Below, one piece after another: positions 58,004 to 64,000 of a stretch of 64,000 bases of DNA; positions within the stretch are counted from its first letter, which is position 1; each line of letters begins with the position of its first letter. The position numbers were made by a program, and so were the translations under genes. Location: contig NCAT01000003.1 in the NCBI GenBank assembly GCA_002255575.1, forward strand, positions 1-64,000. Reading direction: 5' to 3'. The notes beneath the pieces were generated by a model. That model did not search any database. It was not told the DNA's origin and was given only the letters and a program-made list of their open reading frames with translations. This stretch comes from Acidocella sp. 20-57-95. Lineage in GTDB: Bacteria; Pseudomonadota; Alphaproteobacteria; Acetobacterales; Acetobacteraceae.

Positions 58004-59286
58004 TAAATTGGCAGCCCTGGGTGAGAAATCCCGTCGGCCACCATCACATCGCCCCAACCACCCGTGCGGGCAGGGTCGGTGTTGGCAAAGCGCTTCAGCT
58101 CCATCCGGCCCAGCTGGTCACGATGCACCTCATCCGGGCCATCCGCAAAGCGCAGAGCGCGCTGCCACGTGTGGGCGCTCGCCAGCCACGTATCTGCCAT
58201 GCCACCGCCGCCAAAAGCCTGAATCGCCCAATCAAGGATTTTATAAGCGACATTCGGCGCCACCACCTTGATCATCGCAATTTCGGCCTTGGCGTGTTTG
58301 TTGCCGACCGTATCCATCAAATGCGCGGCATGCAGGCATAATAGCCGCGCCTGGTCGATCATGATACGCGATTCCGCAATCCGTTCACGCCACAGGCTTT
58401 GCTCAGCCACTGGCTTACCAAATGCCACACGCTGGTTCAGACGGCGGATCATGCGCTCCAGCGCACGCTCCGCACAGCCGATTGAACGCATGCAATGGTG
58501 GATACGTCCTGGCCCCAGACGCCCTTGCGCAATCTCAAACCCGCGCCCTTCGCCCAGCAATATGTTAGAGGCCGGCACCCGCACATTATCGAAAAACATC
58601 TCAGCATGGCCGTGCGGCGCATCATCGCCGCCAAACACTGGCAGTGCGCGTTTGATAACAACGCCCGGATGCGGGTTCGGCACCAGAATCATTGATTGCT
58701 GCTTATAGCGGTCCGGGTTGTTCGGGTCAGATTTGCCCATCACGATGAATACTTTGCAGCGCGGGTCTGGTGCACCGGAAATCCACCATTTTTTACCATT
58801 GATCACATATTCATCGCCATCGCGAATGATCGAGGTTTCGATGTTGGTGGCATCCGATGACGCCACATTCGGCTCGGTCATCGCAAAGGCGGAGCGGATT
58901 TCGCCAGCCAGCAGGGGTTTTAACCAACGCTCCTTCTGCTCCGGCGTGCCGTAACGCACGAACACTTCCATATTGCCGGTGTCTGGGGCTGAGCAGTTGA
59001 AGGCTTCGGGCGCGAAAGGTGAACGGCCCATAATTTCCGCCAGCGGTGCGTATTCGGTATTGGTCAGGCCAAAGCCCAGCTCGCTTTCCGGGAGGAACAG
59101 ATTCCACAAGCCTGCCGCCTTGGCTTTTTCCTTAATTTCTTGCAGCAAAGCCAAGGGCTGCCAGCGGTCCGTCGCCAAATGTGTCGCTTCAAACAGCGCG
59201 TTTTCATTGGGGTAAATATGCTCTGCCATGAAATCGAGCAGGCGGGCGCGCAAGGCTTCAACCTTCGGGGAATAGGTAATGGTCAT
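58003..59286 (-). CDS. Acyl-CoA dehydrogenase, ACAD10/ACAD11-like
   Basis: A 427-residue FAD-dependent acyl-CoA dehydrogenase. It has [79 protein letters not shown] then [20 protein letters not shown], and [10 protein letters not shown]. These blocks follow the dehydrogenase half of human ACAD11 almost phrase for phrase, pointing to 4-hydroxyacyl-CoA breakdown through phosphorylated intermediates. The kinase half expected in ACAD11 is encoded separately across the divergent promoter (60185-61237). First gene of the minus-strand set. Confidence 0.93.
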   Translation of the reverse strand: MTITYSPKVEALRARLLDFMAEHIYPNENALFEATHLATDRWQPLALLQEIKEKAKAAGLWNLFLPESELGFGLTNTEYAPLAEIMGRSPFAPEAFNCSAPDTGNMEVFVRYGTPEQKERWLKPLLAGEIRSAFAMTEPNVASSDATNIETSIIRDGDEYVINGKKWWISGAPDPRCKVFIVMGKSDPNNPDRYKQQSMILVPNPHPGVVIKRALPVFGGDDAPHGHAEMFFDNVRVPASNILLGEGRGFEIAQGRLGPGRIHHCMRSIGCAERALERMIRRLNQRVAFGKPVAEQSLWRERIAESRIMIDQARLLCLHAAHLMDTVGNKHAKAEIAMIKVVAPNVAYKILDWAIQAFGGGGMADTWLASAHTWQRALRFADGPDEVHRDQLGRMELKRFANTDPARTGGWGDVMVADGISHPGLPI

Positions 59287-59352
59287 CGTGCTGGGTCCTC
59301 TGGGATTTTCGTTGCCGTGATTGTGCGGCGGCTGTCGCGGTTGCGCAACCCC

Positions 59353-59381
59353 TTGACAGGCTCACCGTCCACCCGGATTTT
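59353..59381 (+). promoter_or_regulatory. Possible promoter for the SDR-kinase pair
   Basis: TTGACA (59353-59358) is a perfect -35 box; 17 bases later GATTTT (59376-59381) is a weak -10. A start near 59388 would leave a short leader before ATG 59412. It lies in the 125-base gap between the divergent acyl-CoA dehydrogenase and SDR genes, so the minus-strand promoter is probably here too, though no clear pair is seen. Confidence 0.4.
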
Positions 59382-59411
59382 GGGGGGATAATGAATGGGG
59401 AAAACGCGCAA

Positions 59412-60188
59412 ATGAGCAATTTATTCCGGCTGGATGGTCAAGTGGCCATCATTACTGGCTCCTCCCGCGGGATTGGCCGGGCCATTGCTGAAACCATGGC
59501 CGAACAAGGTGCGGCAGTGGTGATTTGCTCCCGCAAACTCGAGCCCTGCGAGGCGGTACGCGACGGCATTATTGCCAAAGGTGGCAAGGCGATCGCGCTA
59601 ACCTGCAATACCGGCCGCAAAGACGAGCTGGCGGCCCTGATTGCAGCGACACTGGCAGCCTTCGGTAAAATTGACCATGTGGTGGCGAATGTGGCGGTGA
59701 ACCCGCATTACGGGCCGCTGTCGGAAATATCCGATGAAGCCTGGGACAAGATTATGGCAGTGAACATTAAATCCAACCTGTGGCTCGCGAACATGGCAAT
59801 GCCAGAAATTGCCAAGCAAGGTGGCGGTAGCTTCACGATTATTTCCTCCATCGGCGCATTGCACGGCAACACGCTCATCCCGGCCTATAATATTTCCAAA
59901 CTCGCGGATGTGGCTTTGGTGAAGAACCTCGCAGTGGAGTGGGGGCCAAAGAAAATTCGCGTCAATGCCATTTTACCGGGCCTGGTACGGACAGATTTTG
60001 CCAAAGCATTGTGGGAAAACCCGGAGACCCTCGCCATCACGGAATCCCACACGCCACTTGGGCGGATTGGTGAGGTTGAGGATTTAGGCGGCGTCGGCGC
60101 GTTTCTCGCATCGCGTGCCGCAGCCTACATCACCGGGCAATCGATTGTGGTTGATGGCGGTACTGTTACCACCAGCCGGTTTGCATGA
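59412..60188 (+). CDS. Short-chain dehydrogenase/reductase (DHRS4-like)
   Basis: A 258-residue SDR with AIITGSSRGIGRAIAETMAE, VICSRKLE (Arg at the cofactor-selecting position suggests NADPH), NVAVNPHYGP, IISSIGALHG and the catalytic PAYNISKLADVAL. The C-terminal SIVVDGG is standard. It resembles DHRS4/peroxisomal-type carbonyl reductases. ATG 59412 fits the family start; an in-frame ATG at 59391 with a G-rich upstream stretch is an alternative. Co-translated with the kinase gene (ATGA overlap). Confidence 0.92.
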   Translation: MSNLFRLDGQVAIITGSSRGIGRAIAETMAEQGAAVVICSRKLEPCEAVRDGIIAKGGKAIALTCNTGRKDELAALIAATLAAFGKIDHVVANVAVNPHYGPLSEISDEAWDKIMAVNIKSNLWLANMAMPEIAKQGGGSFTIISSIGALHGNTLIPAYNISKLADVALVKNLAVEWGPKKIRVNAILPGLVRTDFAKALWENPETLAITESHTPLGRIGEVEDLGGVGAFLASRAAAYITGQSIVVDGGTVTTSRFA

Positions 60189-61237
60189 GCAGCGCCCCAC
60201 GATTAATCGAGCCGCTGCCGGCTCACCAGCTCGATACGGTGAAGCTATTTGCGTATTTGAAGGACCATGTTGAGGGATTTGCAACACCGGCAAGCTTGCA
60301 GCAATTCCAAGGTGGGCAGTCGAACCCGACCTACTTAATCGCGACGCCAACGCAGAAATATGTTTTGCGCAAAAAACCACCTGGGCATTTACTGCCCTCT
60401 GCGCATATGATCGATCGTGAATACCGGATTCAAAAAGCGCTGGCGGGTGCTGGTGTGCCGGTGGTCAAAATGTATCATTACGCCACGGATATTTCGGTCA
60501 TCGGCACGGAATTTTACGTGATGGAATATCTTGAAGGCCGGGTATTTTCCGACGTGCTGATGGAGGACCTGACCGCGCCCGAGCGTGGCGCCATTCAGGC
60601 ACAATTATTCGCCACCATCGGGGCGCTGCATGCCGCCGATTATACGGCCTTGGGCTTGGCTGATTACGGCAAGCCCAGCCAGTACATCGCCCGCCAGATC
60701 GACCGCTGGACCAAGCAATATATCGCCTCGTGCACCGAGGATTTGCCCGCGATGAATAATCTCATCGCGTACCTCACGGCCCATATACCAGCGGATGATA
60801 CAACTTCGATCGTGCATGGTGATTTTCGGTTGGGCAATATGATGATCCACCCCACTGAGCCGCGCATTATTGCCGTGCTGGACTGGGAACTTTCAACCTT
60901 GGGCCACCCACTTGCGGACCTTGCTTATTGCTGCATGCCCTATCATATGCCGGAGAAAGCCGGACCCGCTTATTCAGGCTATGCGGGCGTTGATTTGGCC
61001 GCGCATGGTTTGAAATCCGAAGCCGAGGTGCTCGATATTTATTGTGCCCAAACGAAGCGCGCGGGGATTGAGAACTGGAATTTTTATCTCGGCTTTGCGT
61101 TGTTCCGCAGTGCCGCGATTGCTGAAGGCGTGTATGCGCGTTCACTCGCCGGTAACGCTGCCGATGAACGCGGTAGTAAATTCCATGCGATGACCAAGCT
61201 GACATCTGAAACGGGGTGGGAGATTGTGAACCGCTAG
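60185..61237 (+). CDS. APH-fold phosphotransferase, LvaA/ACAD10-11 kinase-like
   Basis: A 350-residue aminoglycoside phosphotransferase-fold kinase. It has FQGGQSNPTYLIATPTQKYV then LRKKPPGHLLPSAHMIDREY (ATP site Lys near 63), the Brenner motif IVHGDFRLGNMM with H211 and D213, and AVLDWELSTLGHPLADLAYC. The GQSNPTY, LRKKPPG and WELSTLGHPLADLAY phrases are those of the ACAD10/ACAD11 N-terminal domain and of Pseudomonas LvaA, which phosphorylates 4-hydroxyacyl-CoA. Antibiotic resistance is therefore not the likely role. It is paired with an SDR and faces the matching dehydrogenase. Confidence 0.92.
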   Translation: MSSAPRLIEPLPAHQLDTVKLFAYLKDHVEGFATPASLQQFQGGQSNPTYLIATPTQKYVLRKKPPGHLLPSAHMIDREYRIQKALAGAGVPVVKMYHYATDISVIGTEFYVMEYLEGRVFSDVLMEDLTAPERGAIQAQLFATIGALHAADYTALGLADYGKPSQYIARQIDRWTKQYIASCTEDLPAMNNLIAYLTAHIPADDTTSIVHGDFRLGNMMIHPTEPRIIAVLDWELSTLGHPLADLAYCCMPYHMPEKAGPAYSGYAGVDLAAHGLKSEAEVLDIYCAQTKRAGIENWNFYLGFALFRSAAIAEGVYARSLAGNAADERGSKFHAMTKLTSETGWEIVNR

Positions 61238-61271
61238 AGGCCCATGCTAACAGGCCAAACAGAGGGATAAT

Positions 61272-62135
61272 TTACTTTGGGTGGGATTGGAACGTCAGCG
61301 AAAGCCCTTGGGCCAGTTGCACAGGTTCAACCTGCAAAATATCTCGCATTGCGGTAATCTCGAAGTTTTTATCCTCTAGCAGGCGTTTGATTTCATCGAT
61401 GCTAACATGTGGCATTCTGGGTATGAAACGTAACAAAGGCGCCAAACTTTGCAGCAGCCAGGCGGGCAAAGACATAATTTGAGGCGGTCTTAGTCCGGCC
61501 GCCTGTGCCACGGCGCGCACGAAATCTGCATAACTCACGGCCTGCGGTCCAGCGATTACCATCACGTGCGGGCCTGACCAGTTATGGGTCAGTGCAGCGA
61601 GAACAGACCGGGTTACATCCGCTTGATATATAGGCTGGAGCAAAGACCGCCCGGCATTTGGGAGTGGTACGATCGGCAGACGCCGTAACAGGCTCGCTAG
61701 CCTTTGTACATTATTTTCACCTGATGCACCGTAAATCATAGTAGGGTGCAGAATTACCCCGCATCGGCGCGAACTGAGAAAAGCTGATTCGCCGAGGCGC
61801 ACACCATTTCCGTGTTCGTCGGGCCAGCGTGAAAATTTCCGGGTGCTGCCAAGAAATACAAATGTTGCATCAGGCGGTGCGGCATCCAGGATAGCGCCGG
61901 CAAATCTAGCGTGAGCGCAGGAGACAATGTGGCTGGCACCGGCTAAAGCGGCTTTGAGTGCCGCGGGGTCGGTTAAGTCGGCGACCAGAGGTGAAACGGA
62001 CAACGCTTTAAACCGCGCCACATTGCGGACCACCGGCACGACACCAATATCTTGCCCGACAAGGGCATGACAAAGGGCCTGACCAGAGCGCCCGGATGCT
62101 CCAATGACATGAACCTGGTGAGGTTGTTGTTTCAT
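61272..62135 (-). CDS. NAD(P)-binding Rossmann-fold (NmrA/SDR-a-like) protein
   Basis: A 287-residue atypical SDR with VHVIGASGRSGQALCHALVG at the start (GxSGRxG nucleotide loop), VADLTDPAALKAAL, and IYGASGENNVQRLASLLRRL, similar to complex I subunit NDUFA9-like and epimerase-like proteins. The catalytic YxxxK is not evident, so it may bind the cofactor structurally. The substrate is unknown. It is alone on the minus strand, divergent from the DUF2252 gene. Confidence 0.82.
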   Translation of the reverse strand: MKQQPHQVHVIGASGRSGQALCHALVGQDIGVVPVVRNVARFKALSVSPLVADLTDPAALKAALAGASHIVSCAHARFAGAILDAAPPDATFVFLGSTRKFSRWPDEHGNGVRLGESAFLSSRRCGVILHPTMIYGASGENNVQRLASLLRRLPIVPLPNAGRSLLQPIYQADVTRSVLAALTHNWSGPHVMVIAGPQAVSYADFVRAVAQAAGLRPPQIMSLPAWLLQSLAPLLRFIPRMPHVSIDEIKRLLEDKNFEITAMRDILQVEPVQLAQGLSLTFQSHPK

Positions 62136-62258
62136 GGGAATGTGACCGTTCTAAACACCAAATTAAACCGCACATTCACTATAGACGATGGATTGAGCGA
62201 AGGCACATAGCGAGTTTGTCCGATTTGACAATTTGATCGCATAGGCTTTGCTACTCGT

Positions 62259-63761
62259 ATGAAACAACCAAAACCCGCCGGGCATCGCAATATGTCCGCT
62301 GCCCAGGCTGCTGAATTGCAAGGTGCACCAGCGCAGCTTGTGAAAAATCTTGCGCAAGGCAAGGTGTTTGAGCCGCGTGATACCGAGGTGGAAACACTTA
62401 CCACCGCCGGTGAAGCATGGGAGGCACGTGAGGCTAGCGGCCGTGCCTTGCGTGAGCATAACCCGCGCGAAACCCATGGCGACTGGAAGCCGGCGCCGCA
62501 CCGTCCCGACCCGATGAAGCTGATCAAAGCCAGTAACCAGGGCCGGGTGCCAGAGCTGGTGGCGTTGCGCATGGAGCGGATGGCATCCTCTCCCTTTGCA
62601 TTTTTACGTGGCGCTGCGGTGGTGATGGCTTGGGACCTGGCACAAACCAAAACGATGGGCCTGGACGTTGTGATCGACGGTGATTGCCATATCGATAATT
62701 TCGGCCTGTCTGGTACAGCCCAGGATGAGGTTGTGCTTGACTTGAATGATTTTGATGAGACCACCATCGGCCCGTGGGAATATGACCTCAAACGCCTTAC
62801 GGCCAGTATTAATCTGTCAGGGCGGGAAAACGGCCTGTCGCGCAAGGAGCGCAAAAAAGCCGTTATGGCGGCCGTTAATGGTTATAGGTTTTCGCTCAAC
62901 CGGTTGCAAAGTCTGCCGGTGCTGGAACTATGGAACCGCCATACCGTGCCGGAGCGTATGGATGAACGGCAGATGAAACTGGATAAAAAATCCGCTGCCA
63001 TAATTCGCAAATCAGTCGCTAAAGCGCGTGCGACCAACAACGCAACCTTTCTGGAAACGGCCGCTGAGCGTGACCAGAATGGCAAATGGCACATCAAGCT
63101 TGATGCCCCGGTTACCACGGCGGTTGAACCTGCCTTAAAGACCAAAATCATTGCCGCCTTGCATGATTATATCGAGACGCTAGCGCCGGAGCGGCAATAT
63201 ATGATCCGGCGCTACCATGTGGTCGATATCGTCCGGCGTGTGGTGGGCGTGGGTAGTGTGGGTCTGCGTGCGTATTTGATTATGCTGATCGGCAATGGTG
63301 ATGATGATGGGCTGTTCCTGCAGCTAAAGGAAGCCGCCCCACCAGCTTTGGCGCCGTACCTGCCGGTGCTCCCAAAATCTTATAAACATGAAGGCCAGCG
63401 CGTGGTGTATGGTCAGCGCCTGCTGCAAGCGGCGGGTGATCCGCTGCTTGGCTGGACCACGATGGAAGACCGACCTTATTACGTGCGCCAGATGAAAAAT
63501 TTCAAAGGCGCAATCCCGACCGAATTTCTCTACGGTCAGCCCTTCAATTTTTTTGCTTTCGGCTACGGCGCGCTGTTGGCCCGCGCCCATGCCAGGGTAG
63601 GGGATGCCGCCGTCATCAGCGGCTATTGTGGTGCTTCAGATACGCTAGATGTGGCAATGGCCAGCTGGGCAGAAGCCTATGCTGATCAGACCGAAATCGA
63701 CCACAAGAATTTCGTCAAACGCCTATCCAAAAACCGCGACGCGGCGGAAAAAGCGGGTTAG
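62259..63761 (+). CDS. DUF2252 family protein
   Basis: A 500-residue protein. It has KLIKASNQGRVPELVALRME then RMASSPFAFLRGAAVVMAWD, the kinase-like motif VIDGDCHIDNFGLSG, LDLNDFDETTIGPWEYDLKR and the C-terminal RQMKNFKGAIPTEFL and LARAHARVGDAAVISGY. The H-x-D-N and D-F-D layout resembles protein-kinase-like phosphotransferases, but no activity is established for the family. The first 110 residues are Ala/Pro/Glu-rich. Its last 39 bases overlap the opposing acyltransferase gene. Confidence 0.9.
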   Translation: MKQPKPAGHRNMSAAQAAELQGAPAQLVKNLAQGKVFEPRDTEVETLTTAGEAWEAREASGRALREHNPRETHGDWKPAPHRPDPMKLIKASNQGRVPELVALRMERMASSPFAFLRGAAVVMAWDLAQTKTMGLDVVIDGDCHIDNFGLSGTAQDEVVLDLNDFDETTIGPWEYDLKRLTASINLSGRENGLSRKERKKAVMAAVNGYRFSLNRLQSLPVLELWNRHTVPERMDERQMKLDKKSAAIIRKSVAKARATNNATFLETAAERDQNGKWHIKLDAPVTTAVEPALKTKIIAALHDYIETLAPERQYMIRRYHVVDIVRRVVGVGSVGLRAYLIMLIGNGDDDGLFLQLKEAAPPALAPYLPVLPKSYKHEGQRVVYGQRLLQAAGDPLLGWTTMEDRPYYVRQMKNFKGAIPTEFLYGQPFNFFAFGYGALLARAHARVGDAAVISGYCGASDTLDVAMASWAEAYADQTEIDHKNFVKRLSKNRDAAEKAG

Positions 63762-64000
63762 GGGCCGTTCCAAAAACCGGTTGATCAGCAGTGCTAAAAT
63801 TTGTGCGATGACCAGCACCAACACAACATAAATGATCCCCGCCGCCTCTGAGACGAGGTGCAAATGCCGCCATAATATTGATACGCTGCGCGTGATAAAG
63901 GGATGGATAAGATACATCGCGTAGGACGCATCGCCCAGACGTACCAACCAGTGCTCGGTCCGGTTCATGACGGTTGGCACGGCCCAGACCGGCGGCCATC
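63723..64000 (-). CDS. Acyltransferase 3 family membrane protein, C-terminal fragment
   Basis: The last 91 codons of a larger gene continuing past the right edge. It reads LVRLGDASYAMYLIHPFITR, a hallmark of the last membrane segments of OafA/YrhL-type O-acyltransferases. A hydrophobic helix (IIYVVLVLVIAQILALLINR) and a basic ERPLTRFFRR tail follow. Such enzymes acetylate O-antigen, exopolysaccharide or peptidoglycan. The 3' end overlaps DUF2252 by 39 bases, which is unusual for this compact but tidy region. Confidence 0.82.
   Translation of the reverse strand, partial: WPPVWAVPTVMNRTEHWLVRLGDASYAMYLIHPFITRSVSILWRHLHLVSEAAGIIYVVLVLVIAQILALLINRFLERPLTRFFRRVAVFG

Noticed and set aside
60185..61237. 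Aminoglycoside resistance phosphotransferase
   Set aside because: The fold is APH-like, but the conserved phrases and neighbours match acyl-CoA-linked LvaA/ACAD10-11 kinases.

Overview
The window is a chromosomal segment of an alphaproteobacterium, most likely from the Acetobacteraceae/Rhodospirillales. The evidence is the gene order rpsB-tsf-pyrH-frr-uppS-cdsA-dxr-rseP-bamA-skp-lpxD-fabZ-lpxA-lpxI, carA divergent from yqeY-dnaG-rpoD, nrdR-ribD-ribE-ribBA-ribH-nusB-thiL, bacterial homologues of the mitochondrial complex I factors NDUFAF5 and NDUFAF6, and fairly high G+C (about 58-60% by eye). Genus cannot be set from sequence alone. No prophage, insertion sequence, CRISPR array or rRNA is visible. 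Genes are tightly packed, with many ATGA or 1-nt stop/start overlaps and frequent TTG/GTG starts, and no gene-free stretch exceeds 300 bases.

Layout. 1-3.4 kb: the start of gatA, gatC, a broken ruvX, a CsbD/entericidin stress pair, a flavin-dependent monooxygenase, a GGCT-like protein and lipB. 3.4-6 kb: tRNA-Leu(GAG) and a malic enzyme/phosphotransacetylase fusion. 6-20 kb: one long run for translation (rpsB, tsf, frr), UMP kinase, undecaprenyl-PP and CDP-diacylglycerol synthesis, isoprenoid entry (dxr), envelope assembly (rseP, bamA, skp) and lipid A (lpxD, fabZ, lpxA, lpxI). 20-28 kb: a CpaE-like ATPase, then ilvA, greA, carB and carA on the minus strand. 28-35 kb: yqeY-dnaG-rpoD, an acetyltransferase, a pseudouridine synthase, a DUF3553 protein and moaA. 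35-41 kb: a TetR-controlled tripartite RND efflux operon with a clear operator. 41-49 kb: radC, NDUFAF5-like methyltransferase, comF, grxC, DUF1178, a MoxR/CoxE pair, sodB, NDUFAF6-like protein and hemB. 49-56 kb: rpiB, glyA, nrdR, the riboflavin genes, nusB and thiL. 56-61 kb: a divergent catabolic locus (acyl-CoA dehydrogenase, quinone-oxidoreductase-like enzyme and SDR facing another SDR and an APH-fold kinase). 61-64 kb: an NAD-binding protein, a DUF2252 protein and the end of an acyltransferase.

Most of the window is housekeeping. The most unusual points are four. (1) CarA carries an in-frame N-terminal helix-turn-helix domain, and the promoter just before it has an inverted repeat filling its -35/-10 spacer; a second repeat faces the yqeY-dnaG-rpoD operon. 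This is a candidate self-regulating biosynthetic enzyme. (2) The 56-61 kb locus matches, gene by gene, the two halves of mitochondrial ACAD10/ACAD11 (kinase plus dehydrogenase), suggesting 4-hydroxyacyl-CoA catabolism. (3) ruvX is split by an out-of-frame deletion that removes a conserved segment. (4) Five perfect hairpins are packed into about 180 bases between sodB and moxR. All functions are inferred from the sequence and knowledge of the families; no searches were run.
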